Assembly (NCBI GenBank): GCA_902598125.1
Contig: CACKAJ010000001.1
Coordinates: 186,001-250,000, forward strand
Length of the DNA: 64,000 nt
Direction of reading: 5' to 3'
Source of the DNA: an uncultured Pelagibacteraceae bacterium
GTDB taxonomy: Bacteria > Pseudomonadota > Alphaproteobacteria > Pelagibacterales > Pelagibacteraceae
Position numbers and translations under genes: made by a program. Below are positions 7,150 to 18,386 of this stretch, piece after piece; positions within the stretch are counted from its first letter, which is position 1; each line of letters starts with the position of its first letter. Below the pieces are notes generated by a model. The model had not been told where the DNA came from and did not search any database. It was given only the letters and a program-made list of their open reading frames with translations.

Positions 7150-9798
7150 CTCTGCTTGAGCAGCGGCTAATCTTGCTACTGGGACTCTGAATGGAGAGCA
7201 GGAAACATAGTTGAGTCCTGTTCTAGAACAAAATTTAATACTCTTTGGATCGCCACCATGCTCGCCACAAATACCTAGTTTAATATTCTTATTTGTTTTC
7301 CTGCTTCTTGAAGAAGCTATTTCCACCAGCTCACCTACTCCATTTTGATCGATACTTACAAATGGATCAACATCAAAAATTTTATTATCAATATAATCGT
7401 TTAAAAATTTTCCTGAGTCGTCTCGGCTTATACCTAATGTTGTTTGTGTTAAATCATTAGTTCCAAAGCTAAAGAAGTCAGCATGTTTTGAAATAGACTT
7501 CGCTTGTAAAGCGGCACGCGGTAATTCAATCATAGTGCCTACCATATATTCAAGTTTAAATTTATTTTCTTTTTCTATTTCTTTAGCTATTTTATTAACT
7601 AAAGCTCTTAGAATTTTTAATTCAGAATCAGTAGACACTAAAGGTATCATAATTTCTACAAAAGCTGCTTTTACTTTTTGTTTTTTTAATTCGACTATAG
7701 CTTCAAATATTGCTCTACATTGCATCTCATAAATCTCTGGGAAGGAAATGCCGAGTCTGCATCCTCTATGCCCTAGCATAGGATTTTCCTCATGAAGTTC
7801 TGCTATTCTATCTTTAACCTCTTTCGCTGATAAATTTAAAGATCTTGCTACTTCCTCTATGTCTTTGTCAGCTTTTGGTAAGAATTCATGAAGTGGTGGA
7901 TCTAACAATCTTACTGTAACAGGTAAACCTGACATAACTTTAAATATTTTTTTAAAGTCTTCTTTTTGATGAGGTAAAAGTTTGTCTAGCGCACTATTTC
8001 TGTCATCTTTCGATTTAGACAAAATCATTTGTCTAACGGATAGAATTCTCTCTTCATCAAAGAACATGTGCTCAGTCCTACATAAACCGATTCCCTCAGC
8101 ACCAAATTCTCTAGCAGTTTTACTATCTGCTTCCGTTTCTGCGTTTGTTCTTACTTTTAATTTTCTAAATTCATCAGCCCATTTCATTATTGTAGAGAAG
8201 TATCCAGAAATTTCCGGTTGGACAGTAGGAACTAATCCTTTCATTACTTTCCCACTTCCGCCATCTATAGTAATAATATCTCCCTCTTTAATAATTATGT
8301 TGCCGGCTTTGAATTGTTTTAGCTCATAATCAATTGTTATTTCACTTGAACCTGAAACACATGGTCTTCCCATTCCTCTTGCTACTACTGCAGCATGGCT
8401 TGTCATGCCTCCTCTTGCAGTAAGAATTCCTTTAGCTGCATTCATTCCATGTATATCTTCTGGTGAAGTTTCTAATCTCACCAATATCGTATCTTGCATC
8501 ATCCCATTTAATTTCTCTGCATCATCGGCAGTAAAAACAACTTTACCGCTTGCAGCACCTGGTGATGCAGGTAAACCCGAAGCAATCACTTCTTTCTCAA
8601 CTTTATCGTCTAAAGTGGGATGTAACAAAGTGTCTAAGGTATTTGGATCAATTCTTTTGATTGCTTCTTTTTTTGAAATTAATTTTTCTTTAACCATGTC
8701 TACTGCAATTTTAATTGCAGCTTTAGCAGTCCTTTTTCCAGATCTTGTCTGAAGCATCCAAAGTTTATTATTTTCAACTGTAAACTCGATGTCTTGCATA
8801 TCTTTGTAATGCCTTTCTAACTTAAGAAATACTTTTGCAAGTTCTTTATAAACTTTTGGCATAGCTTCTTCCATTGAAGGATCTTTAGAACCCGAGTCTT
8901 GTTTTGCTTTTTTTGTAATGTATCGAGGAGTTCTTGTACCCGCTACAACATCTTCACCCTGCGCGTTTATTAAAAATTCTCCAAAAAAAGAATTCTCTCC
9001 TGTTGAGGGATTTCTAGTAAAAGCAACACCTGTTGAGCAATCATCACCCATATTTCCAAAAACCATAGCTTGCACATTTACAGCTGTTCCCCAATGATCT
9101 GGTATTTGATTTAATTTTCTATAAGTTTTTGCTCTTTGACTATCCCAAGACAAAAATACAGCGTTAATTGCTCCTAACAATTGTTCTTTTACATCTTGAG
9201 GAAAATTAATTTTTTTTTCTTTTTTTACCAACTCTTTAAAATTAATAATTAAACCATCCCAATCGCTCTCATCTAAATCTGTATCTAGCAAAACTCCTTT
9301 GGTTAACTTGTAATTATCTATTAGCTCTTCAAACAGGTGTCCTTCTACGCCCAAAACTACATTGCTATACATTTGTATAAATCTTCTATAGCTATCTTTT
9401 GCAAATCTTCCATTAGATGTTTTGTTTTTTAATGACTCAACTGTTTCATCATTAAGACCAAGATTTAAAATTGTGTCCATCATACCAGGCATTGAAATTC
9501 TAGCCCCTGATCTAACTGACACTAGTAATGGATTTTTAAGATCACCGAATTTCTTTTTAGTTTTCTTTTCTATATTTTTTAACTCTGACTCAATATTTTG
9601 AATTACTTTTTTTGTTAATTTTTTTTTATTTTTGTAAAATAGATCACAAACATCTGTAGTAATAGTAAATCCTGGAGGAACGGGTAAACCTAATCTACCC
9701 ATCTCACCAAGGTTTGCTCCCTTTCCTCCCAAAATATTTTTTTTATTCTTTAGCTTTTTGGCGGATTTATCATCAAAGCTAAATACTACTTTTCCCAT
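7138..9798 (-). CDS. ppdK: Pyruvate, phosphate dikinase
   Basis: Interconverts pyruvate, ATP and phosphate with PEP, AMP and pyrophosphate; in this setting it can serve gluconeogenesis or replace pyruvate kinase. It is 886 aa, full length. The N-terminal nucleotide-binding domain begins GGKGANLGEMGRLGLPVPPGF. The swivelling phosphohistidine domain carries His468 in GGMTSHAAVVARG, and the C-terminal PEP-binding barrel has Cys844 in GICGEHGGDP. The start overlaps the glyS stop by one base, so it is likely transcribed with sppA-glyQ-glyS. Confidence 0.96.
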   Translation of the reverse strand: MGKVVFSFDDKSAKKLKNKKNILGGKGANLGEMGRLGLPVPPGFTITTDVCDLFYKNKKKLTKKVIQNIESELKNIEKKTKKKFGDLKNPLLVSVRSGARISMPGMMDTILNLGLNDETVESLKNKTSNGRFAKDSYRRFIQMYSNVVLGVEGHLFEELIDNYKLTKGVLLDTDLDESDWDGLIINFKELVKKEKKINFPQDVKEQLLGAINAVFLSWDSQRAKTYRKLNQIPDHWGTAVNVQAMVFGNMGDDCSTGVAFTRNPSTGENSFFGEFLINAQGEDVVAGTRTPRYITKKAKQDSGSKDPSMEEAMPKVYKELAKVFLKLERHYKDMQDIEFTVENNKLWMLQTRSGKRTAKAAIKIAVDMVKEKLISKKEAIKRIDPNTLDTLLHPTLDDKVEKEVIASGLPASPGAASGKVVFTADDAEKLNGMMQDTILVRLETSPEDIHGMNAAKGILTARGGMTSHAAVVARGMGRPCVSGSSEITIDYELKQFKAGNIIIKEGDIITIDGGSGKVMKGLVPTVQPEISGYFSTIMKWADEFRKLKVRTNAETEADSKTAREFGAEGIGLCRTEHMFFDEERILSVRQMILSKSKDDRNSALDKLLPHQKEDFKKIFKVMSGLPVTVRLLDPPLHEFLPKADKDIEEVARSLNLSAKEVKDRIAELHEENPMLGHRGCRLGISFPEIYEMQCRAIFEAIVELKKQKVKAAFVEIMIPLVSTDSELKILRALVNKIAKEIEKENKFKLEYMVGTMIELPRAALQAKSISKHADFFSFGTNDLTQTTLGISRDDSGKFLNDYIDNKIFDVDPFVSIDQNGVGELVEIASSRSRKTNKNIKLGICGEHGGDPKSIKFCSRTGLNYVSCSPFRVPVARLAAAQAELSK

Positions 9799-11852
9799 TA
9801 AAGACCCTCTAATTTTGAAAAATCAATAAAGTTATCAAAAGTATTACAAAACATTTTTAATAACTCTAATCGATTATTTTTAATATCCTGATTTTCATCA
9901 TTTACTACGACATTGTCAAAAAAATTATCGGTAGATTCTTTCGTATCAGAAAGCTTTATCAACAAGCTTTCGTAGTCCTTATTGTCATCTTTAACTGTGA
10001 AAGCTTTCCGGATCTCATTTATTTTTTCATGAAGTATTTTTTCTTCATCTTTTCTAAATAATACGGCATCAGGTCTACCGGTGATTCTTTTTCCAGCTTT
10101 ATCTAAAATATTTGAAGCTCTTTTATACGAGTTGATTGCATTTAGTCCTATACCTTTATTTTTGTATTTATTCATTAAAAGTGTTTTTGCATAAAGTGCC
10201 AAGAAACTATCTCCAGCATGAGAACTGATTGATGCTTCAATAACATCAGTTTTAATATTTTTTAATTTTAATACGTTTCGCATTCTTTCCTTGATAAATT
10301 CAAGAACTTGTTGTTCGGTTTTTTCATTTTTAATTTCTACGCCTTGTTCTTGGTAAAGTCTTATAGCGTAACTAATTAAATCTCTGAGTTTAAATGATAA
10401 TTTATTTTCAATAATTATTCTAAGTAATCCAATTGCAGCTCGTCTTAAAGCAAATGGATCTTTTGAGCTTGTAGGTTTTTCATCAATAATGAAAAAACCA
10501 ACTAATGTATCTATCTTATCTACAATTGAAATGGAGTAGCTAAATGGTTTTTTAGGTATCTCTGATGTAAGACCTAATGGTAAATAATGATCACTTACTG
10601 AATTTGCCACATCTTCTTCAAAACCTTGTGCTAACGCAAAATATTTTCCCATAACGCCTTGAAGCTCTGGGTATTCTCCAACTAGGTCCGAACATAAATC
10701 AGATTTAGAAATTGAAGCTGCAACTTGAACTTTTTCTTTATTAATATTTAGATCATCTGACAAAAGACCGGCTAATTGTCTTAACCTTTGTGTTTTGTCA
10801 TAAATTGTTCCTAGCTTTTCATAGAAAGTAACTGATTTGAGATTAGCTATTTGTTTTATCAAATTTTTAGATCTATCTTTATCCCAGAAAAATTTGGCGT
10901 CTGCTAGTCTTGCTTCAACAACCCTTTTATTTCCTTGGGTAATTAATTTTTTTTCATCTTTTTTATTTGCTACAACAAAAAAATTATTAGTCAGTCTATC
11001 TCTGCTATCAAAAATTGGAAAATATCTTTGATGTTTCTCTAAAGTAGATATTATAATTTCTTTAGGTATTTTTAAATAATCTTTGTTAAAATTAATATGA
11101 AGTAAATTTGGATCCTCTACAATATTAACGACCTCTTCTAAAAGTTTTGTATTTAAGCTCTCTTTGTATTGTTTAGATTGAGAAAATGAGCTGATCTTTT
11201 TAAGAATGATCTCTTCTCTTTCCTTATGATCGAATATTATTCTATTGCTTTTTAAAAAATTTAGATAATCTTTAAAATCTTTTATTTTTTTAGTTTTAGT
11301 AGTTAAATCTTGTTCTATAATCACTTCATCTGATGCATCAAGATGCTCATAATTAAATGCTAATTTTTTATTGTTATATCTTGCAAAGATTGACCTAAGA
11401 GGCCTTCCCCACATCAAATTATAATCTGACCACTTCATTGATTTTTTCCAGCTGATTGATCCAATTGCTTTTGGAATAATTTTGATTAATAAGTCTTCTA
11501 CTAAGACTGATTGAGATTGTGTTTTAACAAAATAAAATTTCCCTTTGTCAGTTTCTTTTTCACTTAGGTCGCTCTCAGAAACATTTTTGGCTCGTAAAAA
11601 ACCTTGGATAACTTGATGAGGAGATCCTACCTTTGGTCCTTTAATTTCTTTAGCTTCTATTTTAATTTTTTCAACAAGGTTTTTTATAAAAAGCGTTAAT
11701 CTAGTTGGAGAAGAATAAACTGATAATTCTTTAAATTTAATATTCTCTTCTTCAAAAGTGTTTTCAATAAATTGTTTTATTTGAGATCTAGCTGCTATTT
11801 GTAATTGAGGTGGAATTTCCTCACTATATAATTCCAATAATAGTTCTGCCAT
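9798..11852 (-). CDS. glyS: Glycyl-tRNA synthetase beta subunit
   Basis: Beta chain of the bacterial alpha2beta2 glycyl-tRNA synthetase, which binds and positions tRNA-Gly. It is 684 aa with the N-terminal LLLELYSEEIPPQLQ motif, KGPKVG near residue 74, the LEKHQRYFP segment, and the central HD-like region (DLCSDLVGEYPELQGVMGKYFA). It follows glyQ by 3 bp. Confidence 0.96.
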   Translation of the reverse strand: MAELLLELYSEEIPPQLQIAARSQIKQFIENTFEEENIKFKELSVYSSPTRLTLFIKNLVEKIKIEAKEIKGPKVGSPHQVIQGFLRAKNVSESDLSEKETDKGKFYFVKTQSQSVLVEDLLIKIIPKAIGSISWKKSMKWSDYNLMWGRPLRSIFARYNNKKLAFNYEHLDASDEVIIEQDLTTKTKKIKDFKDYLNFLKSNRIIFDHKEREEIILKKISSFSQSKQYKESLNTKLLEEVVNIVEDPNLLHINFNKDYLKIPKEIIISTLEKHQRYFPIFDSRDRLTNNFFVVANKKDEKKLITQGNKRVVEARLADAKFFWDKDRSKNLIKQIANLKSVTFYEKLGTIYDKTQRLRQLAGLLSDDLNINKEKVQVAASISKSDLCSDLVGEYPELQGVMGKYFALAQGFEEDVANSVSDHYLPLGLTSEIPKKPFSYSISIVDKIDTLVGFFIIDEKPTSSKDPFALRRAAIGLLRIIIENKLSFKLRDLISYAIRLYQEQGVEIKNEKTEQQVLEFIKERMRNVLKLKNIKTDVIEASISSHAGDSFLALYAKTLLMNKYKNKGIGLNAINSYKRASNILDKAGKRITGRPDAVLFRKDEEKILHEKINEIRKAFTVKDDNKDYESLLIKLSDTKESTDNFFDNVVVNDENQDIKNNRLELLKMFCNTFDNFIDFSKLEGL

Positions 11853-11855
11853 AAT

Positions 11856-12752
11856 TTAACTTTGTGAACTTAACCATAAGGCGCCACAACCTTTTGCAAG
11901 CTCCCTAATTCTAGTTATATAACCAGTTCTTTCTGCAACACCAATAACACCACGAGCATCTAGTAAATTAAAAATATGACTTGCTTTTAAACATTGATCA
12001 TAAGCTGGTAATGATAGTTTCTTCTCAAGTAAATACTTACATTCATTTTCGGTATTCTCAAAATGCTTAAGCAGAGTATCAGTATTTGCAAACTCAAAAT
12101 TATACGCAGAAAATTCTTTTTCAGCTTGAAAAAAAACTTCTTTATATTTGACTCCCTCATTATTCCAATCGAGATCAAAAACATTATTTTTTCCCTGAAC
12201 AAACATACATAGTCTTTCAAGACCATACGTAATCTCTACTGGTACAGGTTTACATTCTATACCTGTCATTTGCTGAAAATACGTGAATTGAGTAATTTCC
12301 ATCCCATCACACCAAACTTCCCAACCTAAACCTGCAGCTCCTAATGTTGGACTTTCCCAATCATCTTCAACAAAACGAATGTCATGATTTTTTACGTCTA
12401 TTCCAATAGCTGCTAAACTTTTAAGATAAAGTTGTTTAATATTTTTTGGAGATGGTTTAATAATCACTTGATATTGATAATAATGTTGTAACCGATTTGG
12501 ATTTTCTCCATATCTTCCATCTGTTGGTCTTCTTGATGGTTGAACATAAGCTGCTTTCCAGGGTTTTGGTCCAAGAGATCTTAAAGTAGTTGCAGGATGG
12601 AAAGTTCCAGCTCCAATCTCCATATCGTAAGGTTGTAAAATTATACAACCATTTTTTCCCCAGAATTTTTGTAAATTCATTATAATATCTTGGAAAGACA
12701 AAAAATTTAATTTTTTAGATATTTTTTTTGTTACTTTTTTTTTTGCTGGCAT
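11856..12752 (-). CDS. glyQ: Glycyl-tRNA synthetase alpha subunit
   Basis: Catalytic alpha chain that forms glycyl-adenylate. It is 298 aa with the class II signature around [20 protein letters not shown], the [20 protein letters not shown] stretch and the C-terminal [17 protein letters not shown] lysine-rich N-terminal tail of about 15 residues precedes the conserved domain. It starts immediately after the sppA stop with no spacer. The gene pair has the usual alpha-then-beta order. Confidence 0.96.
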   Translation of the reverse strand: MPAKKKVTKKISKKLNFLSFQDIIMNLQKFWGKNGCIILQPYDMEIGAGTFHPATTLRSLGPKPWKAAYVQPSRRPTDGRYGENPNRLQHYYQYQVIIKPSPKNIKQLYLKSLAAIGIDVKNHDIRFVEDDWESPTLGAAGLGWEVWCDGMEITQFTYFQQMTGIECKPVPVEITYGLERLCMFVQGKNNVFDLDWNNEGVKYKEVFFQAEKEFSAYNFEFANTDTLLKHFENTENECKYLLEKKLSLPAYDQCLKASHIFNLLDARGVIGVAERTGYITRIRELAKGCGALWLSSQS

Positions 12753-13565
12753 TTATAAACCAAATTTTTGCCACATCGATTTTTCTTCTAAAATATTAGC
12801 TAATCTATCAACTGGATCTTGGGTTGAAGAAGATAATTTTCTTGCAATAAATCCTTTTGGTTTTTCAAAATTTTTAATAATTACTTTATCACCAAATTTA
12901 TCTTTCAAAACTTGATCAGCATTACCTATTCCATCAATCAATCCAAGGCTTAATGATGTTTTACCTGTCCAAAACTCACCTGTAAAAATATTATTTTTTT
13001 CAGGATCTTTGAGCTTGGAACCTCTACTTGTCTCAACAACTTTAATAAAATCAGCGTGTAGTTCAAGTTGAATACTCTTTAATCTTTTGACGTCTTCTTC
13101 TTTCTCTTCTACAAATGGATCTAAAGTACTTTTGTTTTTTCCTGCAGTATAAACTCTTCGCTCAACACCAATTTTTTTAATCAAATCTTTAAATCCAAAT
13201 GATGCTGAGATCACGCCTATTGATCCGATAATAGAGCTTGAGTTAGCATAAATTTCATCACCTGCACATGAAATTAAATAACCGCCCGATGCAGCCACGT
13301 CCTCAGCAAAAATAATAACTTTAACTTTATTTTTTTCAGCTAATTGTCTTATATAACTATAAATTAAGTGTGATTGGACTGGAGACCCTCCAGGAGAATT
13401 AATCGATATAGCAACATGGGTAATTTTTTTCAAAGAAAATGCTTTTTTTAAAATATCTCTTTGACCAACAAGGTCTATACCTTTATTAAACCGACCGGCA
13501 GAACCAATGACTCCAGTTAGTCTCACATGTGGTACGACTTTTTTCTTTTTAAAAATTGAAAACAT
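12753..13565 (-). CDS. sppA: S49-family signal peptide peptidase-like serine protease
   Basis: ClpP-fold protease with a Ser-Lys dyad, probably degrading cleaved signal peptides or membrane-protein fragments. It is 270 aa, the short single-domain form. Ser93 lies in AEDVAASGGYLIS and Lys145 in AGKNKSTLDPF; the SINSPGGSP motif is at 55-62. There is no obvious N-terminal membrane anchor, only a basic start (MFSIFKKKKVV), so it may associate peripherally. It is first in the sppA-glyQ-glyS-ppdK run. SohB-like is an equally good name. Confidence 0.88.
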   Translation of the reverse strand: MFSIFKKKKVVPHVRLTGVIGSAGRFNKGIDLVGQRDILKKAFSLKKITHVAISINSPGGSPVQSHLIYSYIRQLAEKNKVKVIIFAEDVAASGGYLISCAGDEIYANSSSIIGSIGVISASFGFKDLIKKIGVERRVYTAGKNKSTLDPFVEEKEEDVKRLKSIQLELHADFIKVVETSRGSKLKDPEKNNIFTGEFWTGKTSLSLGLIDGIGNADQVLKDKFGDKVIIKNFEKPKGFIARKLSSSTQDPVDRLANILEEKSMWQKFGL

Positions 13566-13710
13566 AATTTAGATGAATGATAATATTCTTATAACAGTAA
13601 TATACTAAATTTTAATATTAAATTACGCTACTTATAGTTGAATTATAGGTGCGTCACCAAGTTTCCATTTAAAAATTTATTATTTTGAAAATCAATTATA
13701 AATAAAGTTT

Positions 13711-14724
13711 ATGGGATCGGTTATACCACTAAAAAAGTCTGCTAATTCAGCTTATCTAGAACTGAAGAATCTGCTTGGATCAAAACTTCAGAAAGTAGAA
13801 AGCTTAATTGAGCAAAAGCTCAAAAGTGACGTCAACTTAATTGAAAAGATGAGTGAACATCATTTGAAATCAGGTGGTAAAAGATTAAGAGCATTATTAA
13901 CTTTAGAGTCTGCTAAGCTGACGGGTTATAAAGAGGATAAAAGAGATATAAATTTAGCAGCATGTGTAGAGTTGATACATTCAGCCACGTTATTACATGA
14001 CGATGTAATTGATGAAAGTTCATTAAGACGCGGAGTAAAAACTGCAAACTCAATATGGGGGAATCAATCATCAATTTTAGTCGGTGATTATCTTTTGAGT
14101 AGATGTTTTGAAATTATGGTTCAAGATGGTGATCTTGAAGTGTTGCAACTTCTATCATCGACATCAGCAAAAATTGCGCAAGGTGAAGTGCTTCAACTAC
14201 AACACAAAGGTGAAGCAGATCTTTTAGAGGAAACATACATAGATATTATAAGTTTAAAAACTGCAGCGCTTTTTTCTGCAGCAACAAAGACAGGCGCTTG
14301 TATTTCAGGAAGCAATGAAAAAGAAAAAAAAGCATTAGAATCTTATGGAAAAAATTTAGGTCTTGCATTTCAAATAGCAGACGATGCTCTGGATTATTAC
14401 GCTAAAGAAAAATTTTTTGGTAAAGAAATTGGAAAAGATTTTTATGAAGGAAAAGTTACTCTTCCACTTATTACTATATTTCAAAAAGGAAATGGGGAAG
14501 AAAAAGAATTTTTAACAGAAATAATGAAAAAAGAGAAAAGAACTGAGGAAGATTTTAGTGAAGCATTAGCTTTAATATTTAAATATAAAGCGGTCGAGAC
14601 AAGTTTAAAAAAAGCAGAATATTTTGTTAATGTATCTTACGATGCTTTAGCAATATTTCCAGATAACGAAGATAAAAAAATACTACAAAACCTAACTAGT
14701 TTTAGTTTAAATAGATCTTATTAA
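13711..14724 (+). CDS. ispB: Long-chain polyprenyl diphosphate synthase
   Basis: Trans-prenyltransferase that extends FPP with IPP, most likely to make the octa- to decaprenyl tail of ubiquinone. It is 337 aa. The first aspartate-rich motif is DDVID at 97-101 with RRG following; the second is DDALD at 224-228, preceded by GLAFQIA. GGKRLR at 55-60 binds the diphosphate. It is divergent from sppA across a 145-bp spacer and overlaps pdxH by 4 bp at the 3' end. Product chain length cannot be read from the sequence. Confidence 0.92.
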   Translation: MGSVIPLKKSANSAYLELKNLLGSKLQKVESLIEQKLKSDVNLIEKMSEHHLKSGGKRLRALLTLESAKLTGYKEDKRDINLAACVELIHSATLLHDDVIDESSLRRGVKTANSIWGNQSSILVGDYLLSRCFEIMVQDGDLEVLQLLSSTSAKIAQGEVLQLQHKGEADLLEETYIDIISLKTAALFSAATKTGACISGSNEKEKKALESYGKNLGLAFQIADDALDYYAKEKFFGKEIGKDFYEGKVTLPLITIFQKGNGEEKEFLTEIMKKEKRTEEDFSEALALIFKYKAVETSLKKAEYFVNVSYDALAIFPDNEDKKILQNLTSFSLNRSY

Positions 14725-15353
14725 GGATAAAGAAGTTCTTTTTCCCATTTACCATTTTTATTTTTATAATTTAATCTTTCGTGAATTCTTCCTTCGCCAT
14801 CAACCCAAAACTCTATTTCATCTGGTAAAACTCTCCATCCAGACCAATGAGGAGGTCTAGGAACATTTTTCTCGTCAGGATATTTTTTTTCAAATTCTTC
14901 AATTTTTTTTAAAAATGTTTCCCTTTTATCTAAAGTTTTAGATTGTAAAGATGCCCATGCACCTATACGATTTTTGTAAGGTCTTGAATTATAATAATTA
15001 TCAGCTTCTGTTTTCGAAACCTCCTCAACTTTTCCAATTACCCTTACTTGACGTCTTAAACTTTTCCAGTGAAAACACATTGATGCTTTTTGATTTTCTT
15101 TTAACTCTCCACCTTTTTTGCTATTAAAATTTGTATAAAAAACAAATCCTTTATCGCTTAATCCTTTTAATAGAACCATTCTTACGTTCGGTTGATTATT
15201 TTTGTTTGAGGTAGCTACAGCTACTGCATTCGGGTCATTAATTTCAGTCTCTTCAGCCTTAGCAAACCATTTTTTGAATAAATCAATAGGATTGTCTATG
15301 TCTTCAAAACAAATATCAATACCAAGTGAATTTTTGCCATTTTTTTGATTCAT
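14721..15353 (-). CDS. pdxH: Pyridoxamine 5'-phosphate oxidase
   Basis: FMN enzyme that oxidises pyridoxine or pyridoxamine phosphate to pyridoxal phosphate. It is 210 aa, usual length. It shows RMVLLKGLSDKGFVFYTNFNS, SRPYKNRIGAWASLQS, and the C-terminal WSGWRVLPDEIEFW and RIHERLNY segments that bind PLP and FMN. It is divergent from aroC with only 34 bp between the two starts, so both promoters are packed there. Confidence 0.96.
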   Translation of the reverse strand: MNQKNGKNSLGIDICFEDIDNPIDLFKKWFAKAEETEINDPNAVAVATSNKNNQPNVRMVLLKGLSDKGFVFYTNFNSKKGGELKENQKASMCFHWKSLRRQVRVIGKVEEVSKTEADNYYNSRPYKNRIGAWASLQSKTLDKRETFLKKIEEFEKKYPDEKNVPRPPHWSGWRVLPDEIEFWVDGEGRIHERLNYKNKNGKWEKELLYP

Positions 15354-15387
15354 ATCTTTATTAAAATAAACTATACATTAATTATCT

Positions 15388-16470
15388 ATGTCTTTTAATA
15401 CATTTGGAAAAATATTTAGATTTACTACTTGGGGTGAATCCCATGGTCCGGCTATAGGATGTGTAATAGATGGATGTCCGCCAAATATACCGTTAACTGA
15501 AAAAGATATTCAAGCCGATATGGACAGAAGAAGACCTGGTCAGTCTAAATTTACTACCCAAAGAAAAGAGCCTGATAAAGCTATTATTCTTTCGGGTGTC
15601 TTTGAAGGTAAAACAACAGGAACGCCTATTTCAATTATCATTCATAATGAAGATAAAAAATCTAGGGATTATGAGTCTATAAGAAATAAATTTAGACCTG
15701 GACATGCTGATTATACTTATTTTAAGAAATATGGAATTCGGGATTTTAGAGGTGGTGGTCGTCAATCTGCAAGAGAGACAGCTAGTAGAGTGGCGGCAGG
15801 AGCTGTTGCTAAAGTTGTTTTAAAGAATTTTTTAGGAAAAAAATTTAAAGTAATTGGAGCTGTCACACAGCTGGGTTTAATGTCTTGCGATAAAACTAAT
15901 TGGAAAGATGCTGAAATCAGAAAAAACCCTTTTTTCTGTCCTGATAAAAAATCAATAAAACTTTGGGAAAAATATCTTTTAGCTGTAAGAAAAGCTGGAT
16001 CATCTTGTGGAGCAATAATTGAATTAAGAGCCTCTGGAATTCCAGTCGGATTAGGTGCGCCTATTTATTCAAAGTTAGATACTGATATTTCAGCTGCACT
16101 GATGAGTATCAATGCAGTCAAAGGTGTGAATATTGGATCTGGCATGAATGCGGCTTTCTTAAGCGGTGAAGAAAATTCGGATGAGATAAGAAAAAGCTCT
16201 GGAAAAATAAAATTTAAAACAAATCATGCCGGCGGAATTCTAGGAGGTATTTCATCTGGACAAGATATAGTTGCTTCTTTTGCTGTGAAACCTACTTCCT
16301 CTATTTTGACAAGTAGAGAGACAATAGATAAGAAAGGTAAAAACACAAAAATTTCAGTAAGAGGAAGACATGATCCATGTGTTGGTATTAGAGCAGTGCC
16401 TATTGGTGAAGCAATGATAAGTTGTGTGTTGCTCGACCATTTGTTGATGCATAGAGCTCAGTGTAGTTAG
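15388..16470 (+). CDS. aroC: Chorismate synthase
   Basis: Last shikimate-pathway step, EPSP to chorismate, needing reduced FMN. It is 360 aa with the N-terminal [17 protein letters not shown] signature, [36 protein letters not shown] and the C-terminal [16 protein letters not shown]. Overlaps the convergent dxs by 4 bp. Confidence 0.97.
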   Translation: MSFNTFGKIFRFTTWGESHGPAIGCVIDGCPPNIPLTEKDIQADMDRRRPGQSKFTTQRKEPDKAIILSGVFEGKTTGTPISIIIHNEDKKSRDYESIRNKFRPGHADYTYFKKYGIRDFRGGGRQSARETASRVAAGAVAKVVLKNFLGKKFKVIGAVTQLGLMSCDKTNWKDAEIRKNPFFCPDKKSIKLWEKYLLAVRKAGSSCGAIIELRASGIPVGLGAPIYSKLDTDISAALMSINAVKGVNIGSGMNAAFLSGEENSDEIRKSSGKIKFKTNHAGGILGGISSGQDIVASFAVKPTSSILTSRETIDKKGKNTKISVRGRHDPCVGIRAVPIGEAMISCVLLDHLLMHRAQCS

Positions 16471-18386
16471 TTTGAAATCTTGTTTTTATTTTTTGCTAAA
16501 ATTATATTTGAATTTAGAGTTTCTTCAACTTTGTTAGCTATAGATAAGTAATCTAAACCAGCTTTTTCATACATTTTTTCAGGTGTATCTTGATCAATAA
16601 AAATATCTGGTAATATCATAGATCTAAATTTTAAACCCCTATCAAAAATACCTCTATCTGATAAAAATTGCATTACATGGGATCCAAATCCTCCTATGGA
16701 ACCCTCCTCAATTGTAATTAATACTTCATGATTAGATGCTATCCCAATAATTAATTTTTCATCTAAGGGTTTTGCAAATCTTGCATCAATTATTGTACAA
16801 TTAATTCCTTTTTTTGAAAGTTGATCAGAAGCTTTTTTGCACTCGTCTAATCGCGTTCCAAAATTAAGTAAAGCCACTTTTTTTCCTTCTTTAATAACTC
16901 TTCCTTTTCCAATTTCTAAGATTTCGTTTATTGAAGGCAAATCAACCCCGATCCCACTTCCCCTTGGATATCTAAAAGCAGAGGGACGGTCATTAATATT
17001 TACTGAAGTATTGATCATTTTGACAAGCTCAGACTCGTCACTTGCTGCCATGACAACAAAATTAGGTAAAGTGGATAGATAAGTAATATCAAAAGAACCA
17101 GCATGAGTTGGTCCATCAGCGCCTACCAAACCAGCCCTATCAATGGCAAATCTTACTGGTAATGATTGTAAAGCTACATCGTGAACCACTTGATCATAAG
17201 CCCTTTGCAAGAAAGTAGAATAAATTGCTGCATAAGGTTTATAACCTTCAGTTGCAAGACCGGCCGCAAAAGTAACAGCATGTTGCTCTGCAATTCCCAC
17301 ATCAAAAGAACGGTCAGGGAATTTTTTCTCAAATAAATTAATGCCTGTGCCTGACGGCATTGCGCCAGTAATGCCAATTATTTTAGTATCTTGTTCTGCG
17401 TGTTTAATTAAAGTCTCTGCAAATACCTTTGTGTAGGATGGAACATTTGATTTAGATTTTGACTGCTCTCCAGTTGAAATATTAAATTTTGATACTCCAT
17501 GGTATTTATCGCCAGAAACCTCTGCAGGCTTATACCCTTTTCCTTTTTGCGTTCTTACGTGAATTAATACGGGTCCTTGATGATTTGAATTTTTCACATT
17601 TTCAAAAATTTGAACTAAATTTTCAACATCATGCCCATCAATTGGTCCTACGTAATAAAAACCTAATTCACTAAATAATGTACCTCCAGTAACAATATTT
17701 CTTAGTAAATCCTCTGCTTTACCAGCTTTTTGACTAAACCTTTTTGAAAAAGAGGAAATAATCATTTTTAACGTTTCTCTTAAACTGAAATATAATTTTC
17801 CTGATAAAAGTTTTGCTAAATACTTACTCATAGCGCCTACGGGTCTTGAAATTGACATATCATTATCATTTAAAATTACTATTAATTTTGATTTTAATGC
17901 TCCAGCATTATTCATTGCTTCATAAGCCATTCCAGCGCTCATAGCGCCGTCACCAATAACTGCAATTACATTGTTATTATTATTAGATAATTTTTTTGCG
18001 ACAGCCATTCCTAGTGTTGATGAAATAGACGTTGAGCTATGTGCTGCCCCAAAAGGATCATATTCGCTCTCACTCCTTTTAGTAAATCCAGATAAACCTC
18101 CACCTTTTCTTAAAGTCTTAATTCTGTCTCTTCTACCCGTAATTATTTTATGAGGATAACACTGGTGACTAACGTCCCAAACTAATTTATCTTTAGGAGT
18201 ATCAAATACGTAATGCAAAGCTACGGTTAACTCTACTACTCCAAGACCAGCTCCCAAGTGTCCGCCCGTTTCGGAAACAACGTCGATTAATTCGTCTCTA
18301 AGTTCATCAGAAATTTGCCGCAAATTATTTTTTTTAAATTTTCTTAAATCTGCGGGAAAATTTATTTGTTTGATAAGTCTACCCAT
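16467..18386 (-). CDS. dxs: 1-deoxy-D-xylulose-5-phosphate synthase
   Basis: Thiamin-diphosphate enzyme that condenses pyruvate with glyceraldehyde 3-phosphate, the entry step of the MEP isoprenoid pathway. It is 639 aa. The ThDP-binding region has [20 protein letters not shown] followed by [26 protein letters not shown] and the [10 protein letters not shown]-terminal domain are present. It starts one base inside the ispA stop, in the alphaproteobacterial order xseB-ispA-dxs. Confidence 0.97.
   Translation of the reverse strand: MGRLIKQINFPADLRKFKKNNLRQISDELRDELIDVVSETGGHLGAGLGVVELTVALHYVFDTPKDKLVWDVSHQCYPHKIITGRRDRIKTLRKGGGLSGFTKRSESEYDPFGAAHSSTSISSTLGMAVAKKLSNNNNNVIAVIGDGAMSAGMAYEAMNNAGALKSKLIVILNDNDMSISRPVGAMSKYLAKLLSGKLYFSLRETLKMIISSFSKRFSQKAGKAEDLLRNIVTGGTLFSELGFYYVGPIDGHDVENLVQIFENVKNSNHQGPVLIHVRTQKGKGYKPAEVSGDKYHGVSKFNISTGEQSKSKSNVPSYTKVFAETLIKHAEQDTKIIGITGAMPSGTGINLFEKKFPDRSFDVGIAEQHAVTFAAGLATEGYKPYAAIYSTFLQRAYDQVVHDVALQSLPVRFAIDRAGLVGADGPTHAGSFDITYLSTLPNFVVMAASDESELVKMINTSVNINDRPSAFRYPRGSGIGVDLPSINEILEIGKGRVIKEGKKVALLNFGTRLDECKKASDQLSKKGINCTIIDARFAKPLDEKLIIGIASNHEVLITIEEGSIGGFGSHVMQFLSDRGIFDRGLKFRSMILPDIFIDQDTPEKMYEKAGLDYLSIANKVEETLNSNIILAKNKNKISN

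Noticed and set aside
7982-8752. Two 115-codon frames on the plus strand
   Set aside because: Both are antisense to ppdK with no ribosome binding site and shadow-like composition.
13566-13710. Riboswitch or structured leader between sppA and ispB
   Set aside because: Only short direct repeats (TTATAG twice) and AT-rich promoter-like DNA are visible; no stable stem set matches a known element.
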